A stretch of DNA of 64,000 nucleotides from UBA5448 sp045536965 (GCA_045536965.1 JAZSON010000012.1:124001-188000), one strand, 5' to 3'; counted from the stretch's first letter, positions 26,237-35,000 are shown. Notes: generated from the letters alone by a model not told the origin. Numbers and translations are program-made.

Positions 26237-26440
26237 ATGAAAAAAATTACCAAAGAAACCATCATCGGAGATTTGCTGGATCTGGATCGCGGCTGTGCTC
26301 AATTTTTCCTTGAAATCGGTATGCATTGTCTGGGTTGCCCCGCTTCCCGCGGCGAAACCATCGAGCAAGCATGTGCAGTTCACGGCACCGATGCCGACGA
26401 ATTGGTAGAAAAACTCAACGATTATTTTGAAAACAACTGA
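26237..26440 (+). CDS. DUF1858 domain protein
   Basis: The protein has 67 residues and begins MKKITKETIIGDLLD after AGGAGG. It is a compact four-helix DUF1858 domain with the redox-type pair in MHCLGCPAS, the signature of the hybrid-cluster-protein-associated disulfide domain family. It is common in anaerobes, sometimes fused to other domains; the role is not established but a thiol redox function is likely. It ends three bases before trmK. Confidence 0.9.
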   Translation: MKKITKETIIGDLLDLDRGCAQFFLEIGMHCLGCPASRGETIEQACAVHGTDADELVEKLNDYFENN

Positions 26441-26442
26441 GA

Positions 26443-27123
26443 ATGAAGCTTTCTAAACGTCTGTCCGCCCTTGCCCGCTTTATAGAAACGGGCATGCGGG
26501 TGGCGGATATCGGGACTGACCACGGCTACCTCCCCGCATATCTACTCGCCGAAGGTATCAGTCCGAGAGTATATTGTTGCGATGTTCACCCTTTGCCCTT
26601 AGAACGCGCCGCACACACCTTTGAAAGCGCCGCGCTCCGTAAGGGCGTTTCTTTTCACTGCGCCAACGGTTTACAAGGATTGCATACGGGGGACGCCGAT
26701 GTCATCGTCATCGCAGGCATGGGCGGAGATTTGATTGCCGAAATATTGGAAAACGGTTTTTCAGACGGCAAAAAATACGAAGACCTCCTCTTTTTATTGC
26801 AACCCATGTCCAAAGCAGAAAAACTGCGTGAATATCTTGCTAAAGCAGGCTTTGACCGCATAAAAGAAGAACTTGTTGAGGAAGATAAAAAAATCTTTCT
26901 CATTATGGCCTGCACCTTTGACGGGAAAACAAAATTTTGCAGTGCGGAAGACATTTATTTCGGCCATGATCATTTAAATGATCCCTCCGATACCGCCGCC
27001 CAACATCTTGCACAGTGCTGTGCGCGCTTGGAAACGGCGGCCGCGGGAAAAATCAAGGGCGGCCAAGACGCCTCGCATGAAAAATCTCTTCTCAATCTCT
27101 GCAAAACATACCAAAAACCGTAA
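26443..27123 (+). CDS. trmK: tRNA (adenine(22)-N1)-methyltransferase TrmK
   Basis: The protein has 226 residues, the family length. It starts MKLSKRLSALARFI, followed by the SAM-binding motif VADIGTDHGYLPAYL, then DVHPLPLERA and VIAGMGGDLIAEILE (catalytic-type GMGG) and LQPMSKAEKLREYL, all typical of TrmK. It methylates A22 in the D-arm region of certain tRNAs. The start lies two bases after the DUF1858 stop with no clear ribosome-binding site, so translation is probably coupled. Confidence 0.92.
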   Translation: MKLSKRLSALARFIETGMRVADIGTDHGYLPAYLLAEGISPRVYCCDVHPLPLERAAHTFESAALRKGVSFHCANGLQGLHTGDADVIVIAGMGGDLIAEILENGFSDGKKYEDLLFLLQPMSKAEKLREYLAKAGFDRIKEELVEEDKKIFLIMACTFDGKTKFCSAEDIYFGHDHLNDPSDTAAQHLAQCCARLETAAAGKIKGGQDASHEKSLLNLCKTYQKP

Positions 27124-27148
27124 AACCAAACCTTACAAAAGATAAAAT

Positions 27149-28570
27149 ATGGGAACTGTATTAAGTTTGATTGCAAAATTAAATGACAACGTTATTTGGG
27201 GTCTGCCCATGATCATCCTCATGATCGGTACGGGCATATTCTTGACGTTTCTGACCAAAGGTGTTATCTTCACCAAATTCAGGATCGTCATGCGATATAC
27301 AACCAAAACCCTCTTCCAAGGTTGATAAATCCACCTTGGAAGAGGGTGCCATTACACCATTCCAAGCCGTCTGTACCGCTTTAGCCGCCACCGTGGGCAC
27401 AGGAAACATCGTCGGTGTCGCCTTGGCTATTTCCACAGGTGGACCGGGCGCTGTGTTTTGGTTGTGGATTTCCGCTTTGGTCGGCATGGTAATAAAATAC
27501 TGCGAAGTTACACTGTCCCACGCCTATCGCACCACCAACGAAAATGGTGAGATTGTCGGCGGCCCGATGTATTACATATCCAAGGGATTGGGTAAAAAGT
27601 GGTTGGCCATTCTGTTTGCCCTCTTCGGCAGCTTTGCTTCTTTGGGTATCGGCGCCTCCGTACAAGCGAATGCTTTGGCAGGCGGCGTGAATTCCACCTT
27701 TGAAATTCCTACCTGGGCCATCGGCGTTGTCGTAGCCGCTTTGGGTGGCCTGATTTTCATCGGCGGCATCAAACGCATCGCCACCGTCACCGAGTTTTTG
27801 GTACCCTTTATGTCTATCCTTTATACAGCAGGCGCGTTGATTGTCTTGGCGGTTAACATCCAAGAAATCCCCGAGGCGTTCGCCCTCATTTTGAAAAACA
27901 CCTTTACCGGCACTGCCGCCACAGGCGGCTTTTTGGGCGCAACGGTTATGTACGCCTGCCGTGTCGGCATGGCGCGCGGTGTATTCACCCACGAGGCGGG
28001 CATGGGATCCGCTCCCATTGCACACGCATCTGCTTCCGCGACCACCCCGCACGCCAAGGGTTGTGGGGCGCTTTTGAGGTGTTCTTTGACTCCATCGTCA
28101 TGTGCACCATTACCGCCCTTGTTATTCTAACCTCGGGTCTTTGGTGTGATTCCGATTTTGTAAGTGATACCCGCGCCATGAGCTCATACGCTTTTGAAAA
28201 CGCCTTTACAGGCGGTGAGTATATCGTCTCGATCGGCTTGTGCTTGTTTGCTTTTGCAACCATCGTTGCCTGGTACTATTATGGTGAAAAATGCATCGAA
28301 TATCTTTCCAAAGGCAACAAGATTGTAAAATTGATTTATCAAATCATCTACACCCTGATGATCTATTGGGGTTGTGTGGCAAGCTTAGATGCCGTTTGGG
28401 AATTTTCAGATTTATTCAATGGCTTGATGGCCCTTCCCAACCTGATTGCGCTGATCGCGCTTTCGCCCGTCATTAAGCGTTTGAGCCGCAACTTCTTTCA
28501 AACCCCCGATGTCATCCGCCCCCAAAACACCGATTACAGCCATCTGCTTCAAATAAAAGATAAAAAATAA
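27149..28570 (+). pseudogene. Sodium:alanine symporter (AGCS family), broken by two frameshifts
   Basis: Three frames together encode a normal-length AGCS symporter (about 470 residues). Frame A runs 27149-27325 (MGTVLSLIAKLNDNVIWG..., TM1, ends FQG-stop). Frame B resumes at about 27317 (SKVDKSTLEEGAITPFQA, GTGNIVGVALAISTGGPGA, the AGCS signature) up to about 28039. Frame C continues from about 28040 (DHPARQGLWGAFEVFFD) to 28570. The first shift lies in the left arm of a perfect inverted repeat; the second equals a one-base deletion in codon 28038-28040. Everything else is well preserved, so the damage is recent or an assembly error. The family imports alanine or glycine with Na+. Confidence 0.85.
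27309..27346. repeat. Perfect 13-bp inverted repeat at the first AGCS frameshift
   Basis: CCCTCTTCCAAGG (27309-27321) and its exact complement CCTTGGAAGAGGG (27334-27346) flank a 12-base loop inside coding sequence. The frame changes within the left arm. Templated repair of an imperfect palindrome could have created both the perfect repeat and the shift. Confidence 0.8.
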
Positions 28571-28596
28571 TCCCCCAAAAATCAATTCACCGACAA

Positions 28597-28627
28597 AAAA
28601 GGATGTGTAGCAATACACATCCTTTTG
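28597..28627. terminator. Bidirectional terminator after the AGCS gene
   Basis: AAAAGGATGTGTA/TACACATCCTTTT with a four-base loop, flanked by A- and T-runs, between converging genes. Confidence 0.88.
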
Positions 28628-28660
28628 GTTTATACACAGGCATTTTTATTCGTCTTGTTC

Positions 28661-29365
28661 TTATAAATAAAACGGAAAAACAGTGAATTTAAATTTGCCG
28701 TCAATCTTTTCAGCCTCATACACATAGGTCTCGTTATGATCGCAAACGCCATCCATGTCTTCATCCCGAAATACAATCATGGTGTAAACACGCTTGGTGT
28801 TCGTTTCCTCGGTTAAATGAAGCTCTTCGTCTAAAACGGTAATGTCGGCGCCGCGCGCCATATCGGGCGCATATAAAAACCCATCCCGTTCAACAAACAC
28901 CGATTCTGTGATCAAACGGCAAATATCATCCGAAAAACAAGAAGACAGTTCACTTTGGAGTTTGTCGGGCGTATCAAAGAGAGCGTCTGTTACCTTAGAA
29001 TACGGAATACCCTCCACGTCAATCGTGTCTTCGACATCCAGTTGCAGGGTGCTTGTCCCAAATTCTATCCAACTGTACATCCTGAAAGCGCGATTATAAA
29101 AGGCAAGATGCGCCTCGTCCGCCAATTCACCATAAGGCCCGAAAGGAGAGATAGAATCCTGCGCATCCTTATCTGTGTTGCCGCCGTTTCCCGCATTCGT
29201 GCTTTGTTCGGGAATCCGATCAACATCGGGATTAAAATCACTGGGCGGTACAAGTTCATTGCTTGGAGCATCCACACGCGCTTTCAGCAACGAACAACCG
29301 CCAAGCATAACTAAAAACACAAAAACAAAAAGAAATATCGTTAACTTCTTTAAAACATTTTTCAT
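28661..29365 (-). CDS. Hypothetical lipoprotein
   Basis: The protein has 234 residues from the ATG at 29365, with AAAGGTG upstream; the frame is open further but without a site. The signal peptide ends with lipobox VMLGGC, Cys at residue 24. A Pro/Asn/Gly-rich linker (to about 70) is followed by a soluble domain of about 160 residues. The segment RDEDMDGVCDHNETY looks like a calcium-binding loop of the thrombospondin type-3 or EF-hand kind. I recognise no named family. It lies downstream of rpsT on the same strand but beyond rpsT's terminator. Confidence 0.75.
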   Translation of the reverse strand: MKNVLKKLTIFLFVFVFLVMLGGCSLLKARVDAPSNELVPPSDFNPDVDRIPEQSTNAGNGGNTDKDAQDSISPFGPYGELADEAHLAFYNRAFRMYSWIEFGTSTLQLDVEDTIDVEGIPYSKVTDALFDTPDKLQSELSSCFSDDICRLITESVFVERDGFLYAPDMARGADITVLDEELHLTEETNTKRVYTMIVFRDEDMDGVCDHNETYVYEAEKIDGKFKFTVFPFYL

Positions 29366-29389
29366 ACGATCACCTTTAAAACGGGAAGC

Positions 29390-29424
29390 AAAAAACGAGA
29401 CTGCCCGAACGGACAACCTCGTTG
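29390..29424 (-). terminator. Terminator of rpsT
   Basis: Minus-strand stem ACGAGGTTGTCC with GGGCAGTCTCGT (imperfect in the middle) followed by TTTTTT, just after the rpsT stop. Confidence 0.75.
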
Positions 29425-29434
29425 TTCGACTTTT

Positions 29435-29701
29435 TTACGCATCCAGCCCGTTGAGCTTCTTGGTAAACTGACTCTTTTTTCTGGCAGCAGCGTTTTTGTG
29501 CATGTGTCCGTCTGCAGCGGCCTGATCAACCTTCTTGACAACCACTTTATAGGATTCCATAGCGGCTTCCTTGTTGCCTTCGGCGATGGCTTTGTCATAT
29601 TTTTTGCAAGCGGTCTTCAAAGCAGAAATGCTCATCTGGTTCTGCAGAGCTTTCTTTTCAGAAACGATCACTCGCTTTTTGGCAGATTTAATATTCGGCA
29701 A
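29435..29701 (-). CDS. rpsT: 30S ribosomal protein S20
   Basis: The protein has 88 residues. PNIKSAKKRV is the conserved S20 N-terminus, followed by the three-helix basic body ending RKKSQFTKKLNGLDA. The start is TTG at 29701, eight bases after AAGGAGG; an in-frame GTG at 29710 overlaps the ribosome-binding site and cannot be used. TTG starts are known for S20 and can keep expression low. S20 binds 16S rRNA near the body of the 30S subunit. Confidence 0.96.
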   Translation of the reverse strand: MPNIKSAKKRVIVSEKKALQNQMSISALKTACKKYDKAIAEGNKEAAMESYKVVVKKVDQAAADGHMHKNAAARKKSQFTKKLNGLDA

Positions 29702-29802
29702 GGGATTCACCTCCTTAACAGGATTGGGTTACATATCGTTACAGTTTGGTATTATACTATGACAAATTGCAAAATGCAAGGTTTTTTTGAAAAAAAACAA
29801 AA

Positions 29803-30708
29803 TTATTTTTCAATAACAGCCTCATCGGGGAAATAGCGACCCAAAAATTCCTGTCCCACATGGTAGGCAACGCGTGCATCCTGAAGGGCGGAATCGGTCG
29901 AAGATTTAAGTTCAAACGAAAGATTGCCGTCAAAATGGTTGTTCGCCAACGCCTGCATCACTCGATCCCAGGGTACGTTTCCCGTAGCGGGTGGTGCATG
30001 CTTGTCGCTTTGCCCGTCATTATCGTGCAAATGCAAAAGTTTCAGATGCGGCCCGAGCATTTCAATCATTTTACAGGGCTCGATAGACGGAAATGCCTCT
30101 TCCTGCGTCAGATTCACATGTCCTATATCAAGACAGGCAACCGCCGCTTCATCTCCCAAAAAATCAATATACGCAAGCATTTCCTCAGGCGTTGAACAAA
30201 CCGTAGGACAAATGCGGCCGCTTTTGTCGCGGTTAAACATATTCTCAACACCCAATTTAACACCGTTTTCCAATAAAAACGGTTTCAAATCTCGAAAAAG
30301 CGCTTGATTCAGTTTTGCAGCTTTTTTTGCGCCCTTTCCACGAACACACTCGCGTGGAATCGCAGGATGAATGACCAGATAAGGACAACCGAGAGAAGCT
30401 GTGGCAATAATATCCCGCACGAGAACAGAAAACATCTCTCTCTCGCTCGGCGCCGTCGATGTAAAGGGTGTGGGAATATGGGCGTGACATTGCCCTACCG
30501 AAATGCCGAGTTTATCGGCATGCGCCTTCAGATCCGAAAAATAACGACGAAAGGCCGTTTCGTCCATCCCCGTATACAGCAACCCATTCCGCGGAAATGC
30601 CTCCATTGTAAAATCCACGGCAGTATAGCCTATATCGCGAATTTTCTCCAGTCCCGCTTTATCACCATAGGCACTGATAATATACTGTGTACTAACGGAA
30701 AGTTTCAT
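29803..30708 (-). CDS. Sugar phosphate isomerase/epimerase (AP-endonuclease-2-like TIM barrel)
   Basis: The protein has 301 residues. It starts MKLSVSTQYIISAYGDKAGLEKIRDIGYTAVDFTMEAF-type strand-helix units; the metal-site pieces are VGQCHAHIP, LGVENMF, ACLDIGHVNLT, LHLHDN and LSFEL. It lies closer to endonuclease-IV-like epimerases than the TIM-barrel gene at 7834. Substrate unknown. GGAGG is five bases before the ATG. It lies 73 bp downstream of the AbrB-like gene on the same strand. It is the third such barrel in the window, with that at 7834 and the fused one ending near 12450. Confidence 0.9.
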   Translation of the reverse strand: MKLSVSTQYIISAYGDKAGLEKIRDIGYTAVDFTMEAFPRNGLLYTGMDETAFRRYFSDLKAHADKLGISVGQCHAHIPTPFTSTAPSEREMFSVLVRDIIATASLGCPYLVIHPAIPRECVRGKGAKKAAKLNQALFRDLKPFLLENGVKLGVENMFNRDKSGRICPTVCSTPEEMLAYIDFLGDEAAVACLDIGHVNLTQEEAFPSIEPCKMIEMLGPHLKLLHLHDNDGQSDKHAPPATGNVPWDRVMQALANNHFDGNLSFELKSSTDSALQDARVAYHVGQEFLGRYFPDEAVIEK

Positions 30709-30781
30709 GCAGCCTCCAAAAAGTTTGGGTCATAGATAAAAAGGTACTATCATATAGTGTAAGCGAAAAGTATAGAGTGGA

Positions 30782-31030
30782 TTACTCGCCCTCGCGAATA
30801 ATCTGCTCTCTGCAAGCGGGACAAATATATCCCTTGCCAATCGCAACCAAATTCTCGGTTGCGCCGCAAAGAGCACAGCTGCAAGTGCTCTTGGTCATAA
30901 CAATGGCATCCCCTTGCAATACAATGTCCAACAAATCATTTTCATGTAAGTTCAGCGCGCGGCGCATATCTTTGGGTAATACAACTCTGCCGAGAGGATC
31001 GATCTGCCGACTGTTCGCCAATGTTTTCAT
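30782..31030 (-). CDS. AbrB/SpoVT-type DNA-binding protein with C-terminal zinc ribbon
   Basis: The protein has 82 residues from ATG 31030 (GGGAG upstream). Residues 1-48 are a swapped-hairpin AbrB domain (RQIDPLGRVVLPKDMRRALNLHENDLLDI). Residues 52-76 carry two Cys pairs (CSCALCG and CPAC) that form a zinc ribbon. Such small proteins are transition-state regulators in Clostridia. It is divergent from spmA, so it may regulate that operon or itself (inference). No toxin gene is adjacent, so an antitoxin role is unlikely. Confidence 0.9.
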   Translation of the reverse strand: MKTLANSRQIDPLGRVVLPKDMRRALNLHENDLLDIVLQGDAIVMTKSTCSCALCGATENLVAIGKGYICPACREQIIREGE

Positions 31031-31168
31031 GTTTTTCTCCCTTTCATTCAAAACGACTCTGTCAAACTTCGCCCTCATTGTATCACGAAAATAAAACAAA
31101 GTCAATCAACTCCTCCGCAAAATTTACATTTTTTTACATTTTTTGTCTTATGAAAGGCAGGCAAACCT

Positions 31169-31753
31169 ATGATCGGAAAAATATTCGGCGCTCTTGTGAC
31201 ACTTGCCTTTATTTGCGGCAGTGCAACAGGGCGAATGGAAGAAGTAGCCCAAGCAGTGGTCAACGGCGCCGGGCAGGCGGTGGAAATAACCCTCGGTCTG
31301 CTGGGTGTTTTGGTGTTGTGGAGCGGTATTTTAGGTGTTTTAGAGCGCGCAGGGTTGGTTCAACGCCTTTCTTTGCGATTATCTCCCCTTATTTTCCTTT
31401 TATTCCCCTCTGCCCGTACAACCCCCGCGGCGCGCGATGCCGTTGCCGCGAATATATCCGCCAATTTTTTAGGTCTCGGAAATGCCGCAACACCCTCGGG
31501 CATCGCCGCCATGAAAGCCCTTTCCCAAGGCGAAACATCCACGGCTGACAGTCGTTTATTTGCGTTGATGAACACTGTTCCCTTTCAACTTTTGCCTACC
31601 ACTCTGTTCGCCCTCAGAAGCATGGCGGGGTCCCAAAAGCCTTATATCATACTCGTTCCCGTTTGGATCTGTTCTCTTGCGACAATTTCGTTTTGTGTGC
31701 TCTTCCATAAACTTCTTACCCTCCTTTCCAATCGCAAGAAAAAAGAACCATGA
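31169..31753 (+). CDS. spmA: Spore maturation protein A
   Basis: The protein has 194 residues with about four to five TM helices and the nucleoside-recognition (Gate) domain signature GLLGVLVLWSGILGVLERAGL and NFLGLGNAATPSGIAAMKAL. SpmA works with SpmB in dehydration of the spore core in Bacillus; homologues also occur in Clostridia. AAAGG lies upstream of the ATG. The stop overlaps the spmB start by four bases. Confidence 0.92.
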   Translation: MIGKIFGALVTLAFICGSATGRMEEVAQAVVNGAGQAVEITLGLLGVLVLWSGILGVLERAGLVQRLSLRLSPLIFLLFPSARTTPAARDAVAANISANFLGLGNAATPSGIAAMKALSQGETSTADSRLFALMNTVPFQLLPTTLFALRSMAGSQKPYIILVPVWICSLATISFCVLFHKLLTLLSNRKKKEP

Positions 31754-32271
31754 ATACCATCGCCGCCTACGGCGTGCCCTCCGTACTGCTGATCGTCGGC
31801 CTCTTGCTGTTTTGTGATCGTCTTCCCTTGCTTGACGGTTTTTTCGATGGCGCAAAACGCGGTATTTCCACCGCTCGTTCCCTTTTTCCCACATTGGTGC
31901 TTCTCCTTTGCGGTATTTCTATGCTCCGCGCCTCGGGATTCTTGGACATATTGGCAAAAATTTTGGAAAAACCGCTTTCTTTCATCGGCGTTCCCGCCGA
32001 GCTTTTGCCCCTGCTGGTCATTCGCCCCCTCTCGGGAAGCGGCTCCACCGCACTCGCAAGTGAGTTGTTCTCTTCTTTATCACCCGATAGCCGCACAGGG
32101 CTCATTGCATCGTTGCTTTTAGGCTCGAGCGATACCGTTTTCTATACCCTTTCGGTCTATTTTGGAGGCGCAGGCATCCGCAAAACAGGCTGGACGATTC
32201 CCATTGCACTGCTTGTGCAACTGTTTTGCTTAGCCGCTTCCATCCTGCTCGTCTCTTGGTTTTGGGATTGA
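31750..32271 (+). CDS. spmB: Spore maturation protein B
   Basis: The protein has 173 residues, hydrophobic throughout, with RGISTARSLFPTLVLLLCGISMLRASG and LVIRPLSGSGSTALASELF, the second half of the Gate-domain pair with SpmA. It starts inside the spmA stop (ATGA overlap), so both are made together. Presence of spmAB suggests a spore-forming ancestor or organism; no other sporulation-specific gene is in the window. Confidence 0.92.
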   Translation: MNTIAAYGVPSVLLIVGLLLFCDRLPLLDGFFDGAKRGISTARSLFPTLVLLLCGISMLRASGFLDILAKILEKPLSFIGVPAELLPLLVIRPLSGSGSTALASELFSSLSPDSRTGLIASLLLGSSDTVFYTLSVYFGGAGIRKTGWTIPIALLVQLFCLAASILLVSWFWD

Positions 32272-32296
32272 CAAAAAAAGGAAAGGTGTGTACAAT
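32268..32296 (+). promoter_or_regulatory. Promoter of rnhA
   Basis: TTGACA (32268-32273, overlapping the spmB stop), a 17-bp spacer, and TACAAT (32291-32296). Confidence 0.82.
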
Positions 32297-32322
32297 ATCC
32301 ATATAAAGCGAGGATCAAAAAT

Positions 32323-32760
32323 ATGAAAGAAGTCAATTTATATACCGATGGCGCCTGTTCTGGCAACCCGGGACCGGGCGGATGGGGAGCCATACTCCGC
32401 TTTGGCGATAAAGAAAAAGTCCTTTCAGGCGGCGAAAAGGAAACCACCAACAATCGCATGGAGCTTACCGCGGCCATCCGTGGTTTGGAAGCGCTGAAAG
32501 AACCGTGCGTTGTCAATCTATACAGCGACTCCAAATATTTGGTGGATGCCGTATTGCTCGGATGGCTGGATAAATGGCGCAAGAACAACTGGAAAAAATC
32601 CGATGGGAAGGCGGCCCTCAATGTCGATCTGTGGCAAGACTTAACACTCCTTCTCAATCGCCACCAAGTAAAATTCATTTGGATCAAAGGCCATGCAGGC
32701 CATCCTGAAAACGAACGGTGTGATTCTTTGGCCGTCTCCGAAATACAAAAGTACAAATAA
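32323..32760 (+). CDS. rnhA: Ribonuclease HI
   Basis: The protein has 145 residues, normal for RNase HI. The catalytic carboxylates are in place: Asp in YTDGACSGNPGPGGWG, Glu in NNRMELTAAI, Asp in YSDSKYLVDA and the late Asp in ENERCDSLA; the basic handle region (KWRKNNWKKSDGK) is kept. It cleaves RNA in RNA-DNA hybrids. It has its own promoter and ends before a hairpin. Confidence 0.95.
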   Translation: MKEVNLYTDGACSGNPGPGGWGAILRFGDKEKVLSGGEKETTNNRMELTAAIRGLEALKEPCVVNLYSDSKYLVDAVLLGWLDKWRKNNWKKSDGKAALNVDLWQDLTLLLNRHQVKFIWIKGHAGHPENERCDSLAVSEIQKYK

Positions 32761-32786
32761 AAACGCCGTCTTCTCGACGGCGTTAG
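32758..32786 (-). terminator. Terminator of the transglutaminase gene
   Basis: AACGCCGTC/GACGGCGTT with a five-base loop. The T-run (TTTTTAT) is on the minus-strand side only, so it serves the minus-strand gene and at most weakly rnhA. Confidence 0.8.
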
Positions 32787-32797
32787 ACCTCGGCTTA

Positions 32798-34528
32798 TTA
32801 TTTTCTTTTGGCTAATGCAACAAGTATGGCTGTAATGCCGACTCCGACAACTCCGATGACCGCCCAAAGATAAAACGGCGGTCCTTCTTTTTGGGGTGCT
32901 TTATCGGAAGATCCGTTCGCATCCCCGTCACCATCCTCTGGATTTTGTTCGACCCCGTCATCCGAAGGATCGTTTCCGTTGTCGTCTTCATCGCCTTGCG
33001 ATGAATCCTCATCACCCGAATCATCCAATGTAGGCTCTTTATGATCCCCGCTTGGCTTGTCGGTATCGCCGCCAAGGGTTTCATCGGCTGCGCTTTCGTG
33101 ATCGGTGCTTTCATGATCGATATTTTCATCGCCCGCGCTTTCGTTGCCCGCATTTCCGTTTTCGGCGCTTCCGTTGCCAATGTTTTCATCGTCGGCGGTT
33201 CCACCGTTGCCGCCGGTTTCATTCCCGCCGGTTCCGACATTTTCATTTCCGCCGCCCGATTGCTGGGGCGCTTGGGTCACCGTTACTTCAAACTGAGTCG
33301 AATACCCTTGATAACGAACCGTAACCTCACGGGTACCGAGAATGGAAAAATCAAAAGTGTCGGCGGAAAATCCGCTCGTTACATCAGGTCCCGTACCGTT
33401 TGCCATCTGCAGTTTCAACACAAGACCTTTCAGATCAACGGCTGTATCTGCGGTGGTATAGGTCAATTTCTGCGGCAGCGTTTTCACCGTGATACCGACG
33501 TAGGGCGAATAAGCGGTCTGATGCATGGTCGGATAGGTAAAAATTTTGCTCTCCGTACCCGAAAAATCACCGATTGCGATATGACTTTCGGAAAATTTCT
33601 TTTGATAAAATCCGAGCGACGGCAGGGTCGATGAGCCACTTAAAAAGAAGTCGGTGCGAATACCCGATTCCTGGTCGTCCCAGGTCGCGTCCAAACCGTA
33701 CCATCTGCCATCCTCCATCTGCACCAAATTCCACATATGCCGTTCAGCCGAGGAGGAAGAGGTCACACCGTATCCCGTAACAAGAATACACGGGATATCG
33801 GCCGCATCACACAAAAGTTTGATGGCTTTGGCGTAGCCCTCGCACACCGATTTGTGAGCCGACTCAAATACGCTGATAGCATCGTGAGCCTTGGCATCCG
33901 AAAAATTGCGGTCATAAGAGGTACTTTGGCAAACAAACGTATGAATGGAGCTTAGTTTTTCATACCGCGTGTTACCGCTCGCCTGAAAATCCGATACCGC
34001 TTGCTTGAGTTTATTGATATGCGTTCCCGTGTTTCCCTGATAAACGGTTTTAATGGCAACCTTCATCTTAACCGCGGTGGTTTTCATGACATACTGATTG
34101 TCGGGCGTTTTTTCCTCCCGCGCACTGATGCCGAAACTGCAAGACGGATCAGATGCGGATTCGCTGCTTAGATCCAAAAAGAAAATAGCGGGACAATCAG
34201 CAAGCAGAGCATCAAGCGCCGCCTGCAAATGCGGCATGATATCCTGCATCAGCGCATTGACGATGCGGTTCGCCTGCGATTCACTCGGTCTTGTGCTTTG
34301 CGGAAGCGAAACAAGCGGTGTTTTCAACGGTATTTGAATTTCGGCAGGTATATCGGTCTTATTGTAAAGGGCGGTTTTCAGCACGTTATATACGTTTTTT
34401 TCTTCACTGTCCAACTGATCATAAAAGAAAGAACTGTCCGCCGATGCGGCTTCTCCCACAAAAGCAGATTGCACCGAAACAAAAGCAAAAATCAGACAAA
34501 AAACAAGAACAGGCACAATCTTTTTCAA
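32798..34528 (-). CDS. Surface-anchored transglutaminase-like protein with acidic linker
   Basis: The protein has 576 residues from TTG 34528 (AAAGGAG seven bases upstream; GTG 34537 overlaps that site). A signal peptide (1-28) is followed by a helical N-domain and a transglutaminase-like core with Cys229 (KSVCEGYAKA), His264 (ERHMWNLV) and Asp280 (YGLDATWDD). A bacterial Ig-like module of about 80 residues follows, then about 110 residues of Gly/Asn/Glu/Asp/Ser low-complexity sequence, and a C-terminal TM (about 552-572) with KRK tail. The layout places the enzyme outside the membrane, spanning the wall. It could crosslink or cleave wall proteins; the substrate is unknown. Confidence 0.9.
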   Translation of the reverse strand: MKKIVPVLVFCLIFAFVSVQSAFVGEAASADSSFFYDQLDSEEKNVYNVLKTALYNKTDIPAEIQIPLKTPLVSLPQSTRPSESQANRIVNALMQDIMPHLQAALDALLADCPAIFFLDLSSESASDPSCSFGISAREEKTPDNQYVMKTTAVKMKVAIKTVYQGNTGTHINKLKQAVSDFQASGNTRYEKLSSIHTFVCQSTSYDRNFSDAKAHDAISVFESAHKSVCEGYAKAIKLLCDAADIPCILVTGYGVTSSSSAERHMWNLVQMEDGRWYGLDATWDDQESGIRTDFFLSGSSTLPSLGFYQKKFSESHIAIGDFSGTESKIFTYPTMHQTAYSPYVGITVKTLPQKLTYTTADTAVDLKGLVLKLQMANGTGPDVTSGFSADTFDFSILGTREVTVRYQGYSTQFEVTVTQAPQQSGGGNENVGTGGNETGGNGGTADDENIGNGSAENGNAGNESAGDENIDHESTDHESAADETLGGDTDKPSGDHKEPTLDDSGDEDSSQGDEDDNGNDPSDDGVEQNPEDGDGDANGSSDKAPQKEGPPFYLWAVIGVVGVGITAILVALAKRK

Positions 34529-34595
34529 ACCAAACACTCCTTTAATAAACCATAAAAATTAAAAAACCTACATTTTCGAACAGGGAGGTAACTGC

Positions 34596-34997
34596 ATGCG
34601 TTTTCGAGACAAATTGGCAACATTTTTCTACGGGCGAAACGGGATGGACGGACTGAATCTGTTTCTGTTTGCTATCCTGTTTGTGCTCATGATCATCAAT
34701 GCTTTCAAAACCTTTTGGACGGTATTTATACTGGAAAGCATCGTCCTCATTTACCTGTATTTCCGCTATTTTTCCCGCAATCTTGCGGCAAGAAGAAAGG
34801 AAAATGCGGCTTTTTTACGGGTTTTTCGGAAAATTTCAGGCTTTTTTAGGTTACAAAAGACCAAATTTCGGGACAGAAAGACCCATGTTTTTCGCCGTTG
34901 TCCCCACTGTCACGCCAATCTTCGCCTGCCCAAACAAAAGGGAAAACACACAGTGCGCTGTCCCCGTTGCACCCAAGAATTCAAAACCAAAGTATGA
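34596..34997 (+). CDS. Small membrane protein with C-terminal zinc ribbon
   Basis: The protein has 133 residues, with GGGAGG upstream. Two adjacent TM segments (about 21-38 and 40-60) are followed by a basic stretch and a zinc ribbon with CPHC...CPRC at the C-terminus, cytoplasmic by the positive-inside rule. Proteins of this shape are widespread in Clostridia without assigned function. It is divergent from the transglutaminase gene. Confidence 0.82.
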   Translation: MRFRDKLATFFYGRNGMDGLNLFLFAILFVLMIINAFKTFWTVFILESIVLIYLYFRYFSRNLAARRKENAAFLRVFRKISGFFRLQKTKFRDRKTHVFRRCPHCHANLRLPKQKGKHTVRCPRCTQEFKTKV

Positions 34998-35000
34998 CGT

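Noticed and set aside
27309..27346. Programmed frameshift signal in the AGCS gene
   Set aside because: The hairpin encloses rather than follows the shift site, there is no slippery heptamer, and AGCS genes are not known to be recoded; mutation is simpler.
33060..33240. Possible CRISPR-like periodic sequence
   Set aside because: The periodicity comes from Asn/Glu/Ser codon repeats in the transglutaminase stalk; no constant repeats with unique spacers.
33041..33634. Frame of 197 codons antisense to the transglutaminase stalk
   Set aside because: It is a low-complexity mirror of the repetitive Asp/Glu/Asn-rich coding region.
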